Shown here piece after piece: positions 35,546 through 43,236 of a stretch of DNA of 47,839 nucleotides. The position numbers and the translations under genes were made by a program. Numbering within the stretch: the first letter of the stretch is position 1; every line of letters begins with the position of its first letter. Under the pieces are notes generated by a model that was given only the letters and a program-made list of their open reading frames with translations, did not search any database and was not told the DNA's origin. The stretch comes from Alphaproteobacteria bacterium (GTDB lineage: Bacteria > Pseudomonadota > Alphaproteobacteria > Micropepsales > Micropepsaceae), in assembly GCA_016792565.1 (NCBI GenBank), contig JAEUMK010000036.1, positions 1 through 47,839 of the forward strand, written 5' to 3'.

Positions 35546-37030
35546 CTAGCTGCCGTGGCCGTGCGCGGCGTCGAGCGCCATCGCGAGGTCGCGCTCGAGG
35601 TTGAAATAGCGGGCCCGATCCCAGAAGGCGGGGCGCGAGATGCCGGTCGAGCGGTGGGTGCCGATGACGCGGCCCTGCTCGTCCTCGCCGGTGATCTCGT
35701 AGAGGAAGAGATCCTGGGTGACGATCACGTCGCCTTCCATGCCCAGCACTTCGGTGATGTGCGTGATGCGGCGCGAGCCGTCGCGCAGGCGCGCCGCCTG
35801 GACGATCACGTCGACGGCGGCGACGATCATCTCGCGGATCGTCTTGGAGGGCAGCGCGTAGCCGCCCATGGTGATCATCGATTCCATGCGGCTGAGGGCT
35901 TCGCGCGGGCTGTTCGCGTGCAGCGTGCCCATCGAGCCGTCATGGCCGGTGTTCATGGCCTGCAGGAGATCGAACGCCTCCGGCCCGCGGACCTCGCCCA
36001 CGATGATCCGCTCGGGACGCATGCGCAGACAGTTCTTCACCAGATCGCGCATCGTGATCTCGCCGGTCCCTTCCAGGTTCGGCGGACGCGTCTCGAGACG
36101 CACGACGTGAGGCTGCTGGAGCTGGAGTTCGGCGGCGTCCTCGCAGGTGATGACGCGCTCGTCCTGCTCGATATAGGCGGTCAGGCAGTTGAGCAGGGTC
36201 GTCTTGCCCGAGCCGGTGCCGCCCGAGATGATGGTGTTGCAGCGGCTGGCGCCGACGATCTCCAGCACCTTCGCGCCGGGCTCGGAGATCGAGCCGAACT
36301 TCACCAGGTCGGGAAGCTTCAGCTTGTCCTTCTTGAACTTGCGGATGGTGAGCGTCGGGCCGTCGATGGCGAGCGGCGGCGCGATCACGTTGACGCGGCT
36401 GCCGTCGGGCAGGCGCGCGTCGCATATGGGCGAGCTTTCGTCGACCCGCCGGCCGACCTGGCTGACGATGCGCTGACAGATATTCATCAGCTGGCCGTTG
36501 TCGCGGAAGCGGATATTGGTCAGCTGGACCTTGCCGGAGACCTCGATGAACACCCGCTCGGCGCCGTTGACCATGATGTCGGCGATGTCGTCGCGGGCCA
36601 GCAGCGGCTCCAGCGGGCCGTAGCCGAGGACGTCGTTGCAGATGTCCTGGAGCAGCGTCTCCTGCTCCGCGATCGACATCACGACGTTCTTGATCGAGAT
36701 GATCTCGTTGACGATGTCGCGGATTTCCTCGCGCGCCGATTCCGCGTCCAGCTGGGCGAGCTGGGCGAGGTCGATCGTGTCGATCAGCGCGTTGAAGATC
36801 GTCGTCTTGATCTGGTAGTAGCCCTCGGACCGCGACTCCACGGCGACCGGCGTGACCGGCTTGGGCTGCGGGGGCCCCTTGGGCGCGGCGGGACGCGGCG
36901 CGGCCGGCTTGGGCGCGGCGGCGGCAGGCGGCGGGGCGCGATCGCCCGATGCCGGCGGCGGCGGCGCGGCCGGCCGGGTGACCGGCGAGCGCGGGCTGAG
37001 GGCGTCTCCCCCTGAGCGCTTGCCGAACAT
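35546..37030 (-). CDS. cpaF: Tad pilus assembly ATPase CpaF/TadA
   Basis: A 494-residue secretion ATPase of the VirB11/GspE class that powers pilus assembly from the cytoplasm. A Pro/Ala-rich tail of ~65 residues precedes the N-terminal domain (70-245). Then come Walker [10 protein letters not shown] (270-278), an Asp box CEDAAEL (296-302), Walker [10 protein letters not shown] (341-349) and a His box [10 protein letters not shown] (365-374). It lies three bases after cpaE. Confidence 0.98.
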   Translation of the reverse strand: MFGKRSGGDALSPRSPVTRPAAPPPPASGDRAPPPAAAAPKPAAPRPAAPKGPPQPKPVTPVAVESRSEGYYQIKTTIFNALIDTIDLAQLAQLDAESAREEIRDIVNEIISIKNVVMSIAEQETLLQDICNDVLGYGPLEPLLARDDIADIMVNGAERVFIEVSGKVQLTNIRFRDNGQLMNICQRIVSQVGRRVDESSPICDARLPDGSRVNVIAPPLAIDGPTLTIRKFKKDKLKLPDLVKFGSISEPGAKVLEIVGASRCNTIISGGTGSGKTTLLNCLTAYIEQDERVITCEDAAELQLQQPHVVRLETRPPNLEGTGEITMRDLVKNCLRMRPERIIVGEVRGPEAFDLLQAMNTGHDGSMGTLHANSPREALSRMESMITMGGYALPSKTIREMIVAAVDVIVQAARLRDGSRRITHITEVLGMEGDVIVTQDLFLYEITGEDEQGRVIGTHRSTGISRPAFWDRARYFNLERDLAMALDAAHGHGS

Positions 37031-37033
37031 GGG

Positions 37034-38326
37034 TTACCCCGCCTTCTTCATGGGCTTCTTGTTGAGACCGCCGAGGAATTTGAAGATCGAGTCGCGCTTG
37101 CCCTTGGCTTCCGGCGCGCTCTCGCGCCCGGTCAGCATCCGCGCGACGTGCAGGAAGCCCTGGGCGGCGCGGGATTGCGGGTTGAGCTGGGCCAGCATCT
37201 GGCCGTTATTGGCAGCCGTCCCGAAGAGCTGGGGATCGAACGGCAGGACGAGGATCGGTTCGGCGCCGAGCGCCTCGCCGAAATCCTTCACCGGGATCTC
37301 CGGCCGCTTGACGACGCCGACCTGGTTCAGGATGACGCGCGGCTTGGCGTCGTTGGGGCGGGCCGCCGCGAAGACGTCGAAGATGTTCTTGGCGTTGCGC
37401 AGCGAGGCGAGATCGGGCGTCGCGGTGACGATGATCTCGTCCGCCGCCATCAGGGTCTGGCGCGTCCAGGCGTTCCAGCCGTGCGGCACGTCCACCACCA
37501 CGGCGGGCGAGGAGGCGCGCACGATGTCCATGACGGTTTCGAAGGCCTGCGGGTCGATGTCGTAGTCGCGGTCGAGCACGGCGGGGGCGGCGAAGAGATG
37601 CAGCCGCTCGCCGGCCCGCACCAGCAGGCGCTCCAGCAGCAGGTCGTCCAGGCGCTCCGGCGCGACCAGGGCGTCGGCGACGCCCTTGACCGGGTCCTGG
37701 TTGAAGTCCAGCCCGGCGGTGCCGAACGGCAGGTCGAGATCGACCAGGGTCGCGGCGATGCCGACCTGGGTGGACAGCGCCCAGGCGAAATTGTGGGCGA
37801 TGGTCGAGGAGCCGCTGCCGCCCTTGGCGCCGACGAAGGCGAAGACCTTGCCGATCGGCTCGGATTCCGGCGCCGAATAGAGATTGGCGATCGCCTCGAT
37901 CACCTGCATCGGGTGGATCGGGGCCATCAGGTACTCGCTGATGCCCTGGCGGATCAGCTCGCGATAGAGCGTGATGTCGTTCGACTCGCCGACCACGATG
38001 ACCTTGGAGGCCGGGTCGCAGACGCCGGCCAGCCGCTCCAGCTGGGCCATCAGCGGGCCGCTTTCGGTCTCGCGCGATTCGACGATCAGCAGGTTGGGCG
38101 TCGGCGACTCGGCATAGAGCTCGGCCGCCGTCTCCACGCCGCCCATGTGGACGGCGACATGCGTCTTGGCGAGCCGGCGATCCTGCGCCGCGCGCTGGAT
38201 GACCGCCCCGGTTTCGGGCGATTCGCAGAACGCCGCGATCGATATCCGGGGAACCGGACGGTCCTTGATGTCGACGCCGAAATCGTCGGCGCCGGAAGCT
38301 GAGAAAGTGCGTTGGGCTGTGCTCAT
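37034..38326 (-). CDS. cpaE: Tad pilus localisation protein CpaE/TadZ
   Basis: A 430-residue protein with a receiver-like N-terminal domain (about 25-150) followed by a MinD/ParA-type ATPase domain. The nucleotide loop is AKGGSGSSTIAHN (167-179): the signature lysine Lys168 is present but the second lysine of the usual KGGxGKT is replaced by Ser, as in other CpaE proteins. VDLDLPFGTAGLDF is the switch region. CpaE is known to place the pilus machine at a cell pole. It is encoded between cpaD and cpaF. Confidence 0.95.
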   Translation of the reverse strand: MSTAQRTFSASGADDFGVDIKDRPVPRISIAAFCESPETGAVIQRAAQDRRLAKTHVAVHMGGVETAAELYAESPTPNLLIVESRETESGPLMAQLERLAGVCDPASKVIVVGESNDITLYRELIRQGISEYLMAPIHPMQVIEAIANLYSAPESEPIGKVFAFVGAKGGSGSSTIAHNFAWALSTQVGIAATLVDLDLPFGTAGLDFNQDPVKGVADALVAPERLDDLLLERLLVRAGERLHLFAAPAVLDRDYDIDPQAFETVMDIVRASSPAVVVDVPHGWNAWTRQTLMAADEIIVTATPDLASLRNAKNIFDVFAAARPNDAKPRVILNQVGVVKRPEIPVKDFGEALGAEPILVLPFDPQLFGTAANNGQMLAQLNPQSRAAQGFLHVARMLTGRESAPEAKGKRDSIFKFLGGLNKKPMKKAG

Positions 38327-38353
38327 GTCGTTGTCCTCAGGCTCCAGCGCCCG

Positions 38354-39049
38354 TCAATTCTTGCCCGTGCCGCTCTGGGTGTCGGAGATCTTGCCGCTGT
38401 CGCCCTGATTGCGGTTCGACGTCGTCGCCTCACCCTTCTCGTACTTGTCCATGATGGTGTCGCGCCGCGTCGTCGAGCCGGCGGGGTCCATCGGGCGGGC
38501 TTCCAGGAGGTCGCGCGGATTGGCCGCCATGGCGGCCATGTTCTTCTGCATCGCGCAGCCGAAATTCGGATAGGTGGTGTTGTCCCAGGTCATCGCCAGG
38601 TTCTCGCTCCAGTCCGGATTCTCGCAGGCCGGGACCGAGGCGACGTGGCGGGCATAGGCGACGCGCACCGTCGCGCCGCCGGCGTCGGCCGGCATGCCGG
38701 TGACGCGGACATTGCCGCGCGGGATGCCGTAGATCGCAGCGAGGTCGCGGATTTCGCCCTCGGCCTGTGCGGCGGCACGGCCGCCGTTCGCGACCTGGAT
38801 CTGCAGGACGCCGCTGCCGTTCGACTTGTACGACTGAAGCAGGCCGGCAACCTCGGACTGGGATTGCGGCGTCAGGCGGCCGCGCTGGTCGGTCGCGACG
38901 TTCACCGCGGTCACTTCGGTCGTGACCTCGATCGGCAGGCGCTGCTCGACCGGCAGGGCGGCGTGGTAGCGGTCCTCGAAGGTCGACGAGCAGGCGCCGA
39001 GCGCGACGAGCAGCGGCAAGGCCAGGTACGATGAGCTGAGACGCGTCAT
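38354..39049 (-). CDS. cpaD: Tad pilus assembly lipoprotein CpaD
   Basis: A 231-residue lipoprotein with lipobox VALGAC (Cys20). The CpaD features are RGRLTPQSQSEVAGLLQSYK, a BON/OmpA-like middle with IPRGNVRVTGMP, and the C-terminal signature NFGCAMQKNMAAMAANPRDLL followed by a RRD motif. It works at the outer membrane with the CpaC secretin. The order cpaC-cpaD-cpaE is the conserved one. Confidence 0.95.
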   Translation of the reverse strand: MTRLSSSYLALPLLVALGACSSTFEDRYHAALPVEQRLPIEVTTEVTAVNVATDQRGRLTPQSQSEVAGLLQSYKSNGSGVLQIQVANGGRAAAQAEGEIRDLAAIYGIPRGNVRVTGMPADAGGATVRVAYARHVASVPACENPDWSENLAMTWDNTTYPNFGCAMQKNMAAMAANPRDLLEARPMDPAGSTTRRDTIMDKYEKGEATTSNRNQGDSGKISDTQSGTGKN

Positions 39050-39061
39050 GGCGGTGCCTCG

Positions 39062-40552
39062 TTATTCGATGATGTAGCCGCCGCTCGGCTGCTCGCCGGC
39101 GGGGATGGTGCGCGTGGTGTAGGTCGCGTTGGGCTGGCCGTTCAGGATCGCCTGCGCGTCGGTGGCGGGCACGAAGCCGGTCGTCGGCATCGAGAGTTCC
39201 TTGCCGGACACCGGGTCGACCAGGATCGCCGAGACGATGATGACGAGCTCGGTCTGGTTCATCTGGTAGTCGCGGCTGCGGAACAGCGCGCCCAGGACCG
39301 GGAGGTCCTTCAGGCCGGGATAGCCGTCGATGCTCTGCTTGTAGTCGTCGCGCAGCAGGCCGGCCATCATCATGGCGCCGCCGCTGGGCATTTCGAGCGT
39401 CGTCTCGGCGCGCCGGACCCGCAGACCCGGAATGGTGAGGCCGGGCACGGTGATGGCGTTGCCGTTGGGGTCGCGGATCGTGTTGCCGGGCACGTTGAGG
39501 GCGCCTTCGGCGGTCAGTTCGCTGACCTCGGAGGAGACCTTCAGGCTGATGCGGCCCTCGCTCAGCACGACCGGGGTGAAGGCGAGGCCGACGCCGAACG
39601 GCTTGAACTCGATGCGGATATTGCCGCTGTCGTCGATGCCGGTCGGGACCGGGAACTCGCCGCCGGCCATGAAGTTGGCGGTCTCGCCCGAGATCGCCGT
39701 CAGGTTCGGTTCGGACAGGAGGCGCAGTACGCCGGCGCGCTCCATGGCGCGGACCGTGCCTTCGACATTGTTGTAGCCGTCGGTCCTGAGGTCGGTGCCG
39801 CCCGTCGGGTTGTAGGGAACCGGCGGCAGGATGCCGCCCGAGGCCGACCCTGTCCCGAGGGCGCGACCGAGCAGGCTGAACTCGTTGGTCGAGGAGAGGT
39901 TGATCGGCACGCCGCCGGCCAACGCCATCGCTTTCAGGTCGATGCCCAGCTGCTTGGCGACGACGCGCTGCATCTCGGCGACGCGGACGCGGATCATCAC
40001 CTGCTCGCGGCCGGAGATGGAGATCATGTTCAGGACTTTTTCCGGCGCGCCGACATAGCGGGCGGCCAGCTCGCGGGCCTGCTCGGCGACCGATGCCGAG
40101 GGGGCGATGCCGGTGAGCACGATGTTGTCGTTGACGCTCTCGGCGCGGATCGAGGCGCCGGGGAAATGCTTGGCGAGGATGTCGCCGAGCGAGCCGATGT
40201 CGCGCTCGACCCGGATCTCCAGGTTCAGCAGCTGCTTGCCGGAGTCGGAGAAGAAGAAGGCGTTGGTCTGCCCGACCGTGAGGCCGAGGATGTAGATGCG
40301 CCGCGGCGTGCGGACGATGGCATCCACGATCGCCGGATTGGAGACCAGGACGTCGGCCGCATCGGCCGGCAATTCGATGATCGCCGCCTTGTTGAGGCCG
40401 AGCACGATGCGCTCGCTCGCCGGCCGGTCGCCGCCGTCGCGCACCGCCACGGTCTTGGAGACCGGGCCGCCGTCATTGCCGGCCGCCGCCGGCAGGGCGC
40501 CGGCCAGCACCGCGACAGAGGCGCAGAGGAGAAAATTCGCTATGCCACGCAT
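39062..40552 (-). CDS. cpaC: Tad pilus outer-membrane secretin CpaC/RcpA
   Basis: A 496-residue secretin. A signal peptide (about residues 1-24, MRGIANFLLCASVAVLAGAL) precedes the pilus-formation N-terminal domain (about 35-120, RIVLGLNKAAIIELP and GLTVGQTNAFFF), a BON-like region (SVNDNIVLTGIAPS) and the secretin pore domain (about 230-450) with GVLRLLSEPNLTAISGE and the closing LPVLGALFRSRDYQ motif. It forms the multimeric gate for Flp fibres. The ATG at 40552 puts it eight bases after cpaB. Confidence 0.96.
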   Translation of the reverse strand: MRGIANFLLCASVAVLAGALPAAAGNDGGPVSKTVAVRDGGDRPASERIVLGLNKAAIIELPADAADVLVSNPAIVDAIVRTPRRIYILGLTVGQTNAFFFSDSGKQLLNLEIRVERDIGSLGDILAKHFPGASIRAESVNDNIVLTGIAPSASVAEQARELAARYVGAPEKVLNMISISGREQVMIRVRVAEMQRVVAKQLGIDLKAMALAGGVPINLSSTNEFSLLGRALGTGSASGGILPPVPYNPTGGTDLRTDGYNNVEGTVRAMERAGVLRLLSEPNLTAISGETANFMAGGEFPVPTGIDDSGNIRIEFKPFGVGLAFTPVVLSEGRISLKVSSEVSELTAEGALNVPGNTIRDPNGNAITVPGLTIPGLRVRRAETTLEMPSGGAMMMAGLLRDDYKQSIDGYPGLKDLPVLGALFRSRDYQMNQTELVIIVSAILVDPVSGKELSMPTTGFVPATDAQAILNGQPNATYTTRTIPAGEQPSGGYIIE

Positions 40553-40560
40553 GTCGCGCC

Positions 40561-41412
40561 TCACTGGTTTCCTGCCGCCTGGACTTGGCTGACTTCGCCG
40601 AAGCGGATGATCGTGATGGTGCTGCTCGCCTTCTTGGGCGCGCCGGGCTGGCCGGCGGGCACGCGAAGGGCGGTGATCGGGGTGTCGGCGCCGGTCAGGC
40701 CGCGCAGGGCGAGCGAGAGCGTGCCCGCCTCTCCGCCCTGCTGCAGCAGTTCGGCTTCGGCCGGGCTGACCTCGAGCGTCGCCGTCTTGGCGGTCGGCAT
40801 CGCCGTCTCGCCGCCCTCCACGGCCTCGCTCTGGCCGCCGGAGTCGCGGAAGCTCTGGCCGACCGCGAGGACGCGGACGTTCTGGAGCAGGGTGCGCGAG
40901 ATGACGCGCTTGGAGCCGCCCTCGGTGTCGCCTTCGACCGTCGCGGTCATGACGACGTCGACCCGGTCGTTCGGCATGATGAAGCCGCCGGCGCCGGTCT
41001 CCTCGCGGATTTCGACCGACACGGCGCGCATGCCGGGCGACAGCGCGGCGGCCATGAAGTTCGCGCTTTCGGCGCGCACCAGCTTGGAGGTCGTCGCGGG
41101 CTCGCCGGCGAACAGCACCGTGCGGGCGACCGCGCCGATCATGGATTCCATGCCCGCCGGATTGGCCTCGCGGGTGATGAACGGCGAGGACAGCGCGTCC
41201 TTGGGCCATTTCTGCCACTTGAGGTCCTCGGCGAGGACGGTGTGGCCGACATCGATGTCGCGCGCGGCGACCAGGACTTCGGCCATCTCGACGGCCGGAC
41301 CGGCCGCCGCGACGGCCTTGCTCTTGCCGCCGAAGAAGCCGCCGAGAAGAAGCGCAGCCATGCCGGCAGCTCCCAACGCAACGATGAGGACGAGGATGCG
41401 GATCGGGCTCAT
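40561..41412 (-). CDS. cpaB: Tad pilus assembly protein CpaB/RcpC
   Basis: A 283-residue protein with an N-terminal membrane anchor (residues 5-26) and a periplasmic SAF domain (about 43-110: EVLVAARDIDVGHTVLAEDL, then WPKDALSS), followed by the CpaB-specific domain with SPGMRAVSVEIREETGAGG and PNDRVDVVMT. It helps assemble or stabilise the secretin. It lies between cpaA and cpaC in the operon. Confidence 0.95.
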   Translation of the reverse strand: MSPIRILVLIVALGAAGMAALLLGGFFGGKSKAVAAAGPAVEMAEVLVAARDIDVGHTVLAEDLKWQKWPKDALSSPFITREANPAGMESMIGAVARTVLFAGEPATTSKLVRAESANFMAAALSPGMRAVSVEIREETGAGGFIMPNDRVDVVMTATVEGDTEGGSKRVISRTLLQNVRVLAVGQSFRDSGGQSEAVEGGETAMPTAKTATLEVSPAEAELLQQGGEAGTLSLALRGLTGADTPITALRVPAGQPGAPKKASSTITIIRFGEVSQVQAAGNQ

Positions 41413-41440
41413 GCGGACAAATCTCCCGGGCGAGTGCGGG

Positions 41441-41950
41441 TCATGACGAGAAGGCCGCGAGGAAGAGCGGCGTCTTGGGCAGGACGATCAGGGCCCCGAT
41501 GCCGAGCGCGACGCCGTAGGGCAGGCCTGCCTTGGGGCGCAGCAGCTCGTTGAGGAAGGGCAGGCGCGCGGTCATCGCCGGAAGGGGGGCGCGGCGCAGC
41601 CAGAGAATGGCGATCGCGAAGGCGCCGCCGACCAGGGCGAACACCATGCAATAGAGAAGGATGAAGTGCGGCCCCATCCAGAGCGCCGCGGCGGCCAGCA
41701 GCTTGGCGTCGCCGCCGCCGATGAGGTTGCCGGCGAAGAGGCCCATGCCGATGACGAGCGCCGCCAGGCAGACGAGGGCGTGCCAGCCGATTTCGCCGAG
41801 CGGCATCGCCGCCAGCGCGGCGGCCAGCGCGAAGGCCGCGGCCAGGGCGGCCGGAATCCAGTTGGGGATCTTGAAGCTGACCAGGTCCGTCACGGCGCCG
41901 GCGACGAAAAGCGCCGGGCAAGCGACAAGAACGACGGCGTCCAGAAACAT
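41441..41950 (-). CDS. cpaA: Prepilin peptidase CpaA/TadV
   Basis: A 169-residue inner-membrane aspartyl peptidase of the short TadV type (A24 family, no methylase domain). Catalytic aspartates are Asp22 (AGAVTDLVSFKIPN) and Asp81 (LIGGGDAKLL). It has about five membrane helices. It should cleave the leaders of Flp and of the TadE/TadF pseudopilins. The ATG at 41950 is preferred; a GTG two codons earlier is in frame. It is the first gene of the main minus-strand operon, with a CtrA-like box about 90 bases upstream. Confidence 0.95.
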   Translation of the reverse strand: MFLDAVVLVACPALFVAGAVTDLVSFKIPNWIPAALAAAFALAAALAAMPLGEIGWHALVCLAALVIGMGLFAGNLIGGGDAKLLAAAALWMGPHFILLYCMVFALVGGAFAIAILWLRRAPLPAMTARLPFLNELLRPKAGLPYGVALGIGALIVLPKTPLFLAAFSS

Positions 41951-42024
41951 AGCCACCCCGAAAGCGGCGCGGGCCCGGCCCGCGATGCGTCCACGCCGCG
42001 CGGATCGCGGCCTGTCGACAAAGA

Positions 42025-42054
42025 TTAAGGGGCGGCCTCTTAAGCGAGGCTTAA
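42025..42054 (-). promoter_or_regulatory. CtrA-type boxes upstream of cpaA
   Basis: TTAA-GCGAGGC-TTAA (42040-42054) is an exact TTAA-N7-TTAA match to the CtrA consensus. A third TTAA sits at 42025. The sites are 75-105 bases before cpaA, the first gene of the operon. In related bacteria pilus genes are CtrA targets; binding here is inferred. Confidence 0.6.
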
Positions 42055-42162
42055 ATAAATCCTTCCCAATCCTTTACGCGATCACCGAATGTCGAACGAT
42101 CAAGGCGTTGGGCGGTTAACGGACGTTTACGAATGGCGGGCGCGCCTCGCCGCAGCCGGCGG

Positions 42163-42203
42163 CGCAAAAGCAAAAGGGCCGCGGGGAATGCCCCGCGGCC
42201 CTT
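42163..42203 (-). terminator. Strong intrinsic terminator after flp
   Basis: AAGGGCCGCGGGG and CCCCGCGGCCCTT form a perfect 13-bp stem with an AATG loop (42174-42203). On the minus strand it is followed by TTGCTTTTGC. It lies 25 bases after the flp stop and separates the abundant pilin transcript from the cpa operon. Confidence 0.9.
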
Positions 42204-42228
42204 GCATCCGGCCGAAGCCGGATGGCGC

Positions 42229-42390
42229 TTAGATCTCGGCGGCGACGTTCGTGAACACCGCGTTGAGGTCGATACCGAGGGCGCGCACGCCGACGATGAT
42301 GGCGACCGCGATGAAGGTCGCGATCAGGCCGTACTCGATGGCCGTCGCACCCGATTCGTCCTTGAAAAAGCGCGAAACAAACTTGCTCAT
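42229..42390 (-). CDS. flp: Flp/Fap type IVb major pilin
   Basis: A 53-residue prepilin. A short basic leader MSKFVSRFFKDESG ends in the processing Gly14; the mature protein begins ATAIEYGLIATFIAVAII, with the Flp Glu5-Tyr6 pair (Glu19, Tyr20) and a single hydrophobic helix, ending NVAAEI. CpaA should cleave after Gly14 and the machine polymerises it into adhesive pili. GGAGG precedes the ATG. It has its own transcript: a separate upstream region and a strong terminator. Confidence 0.98.
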   Translation of the reverse strand: MSKFVSRFFKDESGATAIEYGLIATFIAVAIIVGVRALGIDLNAVFTNVAAEI

Positions 42391-42699
42391 GTTGAGCCCT
42401 CCGTTGAATGTCACCACAGCACCAGTTCAATCGGCGGGTTTTGGTTTGCTCGTCGCCGTGAACAACGCGACATTACGCCCGATGCGTTTCCGCCCGCTTA
42501 AAAGACGCGGTAAACGGCGCATTTACCGCAAAAAACTTTCCCGGAGCGCCCGCGGCCGTCCGTAGACGGAGGAGTTGGGGGAAATTCCTGACGGACCGCT
42601 AAGAGATCGGGCGCGGCGTTCAGACTTCGTTCAATCCTCAGCGCCAAACTGCGCCCGAACGCCGCGCCTGTCCGCGCGGCCGCCATCCGGAGTCCGCCG
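42391..42699. promoter_or_regulatory. Divergent control region of flp and the pilus N-domain gene
   Basis: This 309-base gap holds no gene. It contains the flp ribosome site at its left end and an inverted repeat GCGGTAAA-N7-TTTACCGC (42507-42529), about 120 bases before flp, which resembles a dimer operator. A TTAA half-site lies at 42498. No clear -35/-10 pair was identified for either gene. Confidence 0.5.
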
Positions 42700-43092
42700 A
42701 TGAAACGTCTCAGCCTTATCGCCGCCTTCGCGGGTCTCGCCGTCAGCTCGGCCGCGGCCGAGGATCTCTCGGTCGCCAAGGACCAGTCCAAGGTGGTCAA
42801 GCTGACCAGCCTCGCCGCCACCGTGGTCGTCGGCAATCCCGAGATCGCCGACGTGGCGATGCAGGACGGGACCACCGCCTTCGTCACCGGCAAGGGCTTC
42901 GGCACCACCAACGTCATCGCGATGGACGCCGAGGGCCGCCAGATCGCCAGCTTCCGCGTCGTGGTCACCGCGAACGCCGACCGCGCCGTGACGCTCTTTC
43001 GCGGCGGCCAGGCGGTGACGCTCTCCTGCGCCCCGCGCTGCGAGGCGGTCGCCGTGGCCGGCAACGCGGCGCCGAGCGTCGCGGCGCCCTGA
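42700..43092 (+). CDS. Stand-alone pilus-formation N-terminal domain protein
   Basis: A 130-residue periplasmic protein with a signal peptide (cleavage near Ala20) and one domain like the N-terminal domain of CpaC secretins: DQSKVVKLTSLAATVVVGNP, EIADVAMQDG, FVTGKGFGTTNVIAMDAEG. It has no pore domain. Two cysteines at Cys110 and Cys114 (SCAPRC) could pair. It is divergent from flp. It probably contacts the secretin or the CpaB/CpaD ring, but its function is unproven. Confidence 0.85.
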   Translation: MKRLSLIAAFAGLAVSSAAAEDLSVAKDQSKVVKLTSLAATVVVGNPEIADVAMQDGTTAFVTGKGFGTTNVIAMDAEGRQIASFRVVVTANADRAVTLFRGGQAVTLSCAPRCEAVAVAGNAAPSVAAP

Positions 43093-43127
43093 CGCCCCGG
43101 CCGGCGCCGCCGGCCTTCCTGAAACGA

Positions 43128-43162
43128 AAAGAGGGCGGGGAATTTCCCCGCCCTTCTTCTTT
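43128..43162. terminator. Bidirectional intrinsic terminator
   Basis: AGGGCGGGGAA and TTCCCCGCCCT form an 11-bp stem (43132-43154). It is followed by TCTTCTTT on the plus strand and by a T-containing tract on the minus strand. It serves the plus-strand pilus N-domain gene and probably the convergent tadG-like gene. Confidence 0.8.
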
Positions 43163-43236
43163 GACCGCCTGGAGCGCATCCCGCGGCACGCCGCCGCACG
43201 GCGCAGGATCCGGCGCGTACGCCGGGCCGCGCGCCG

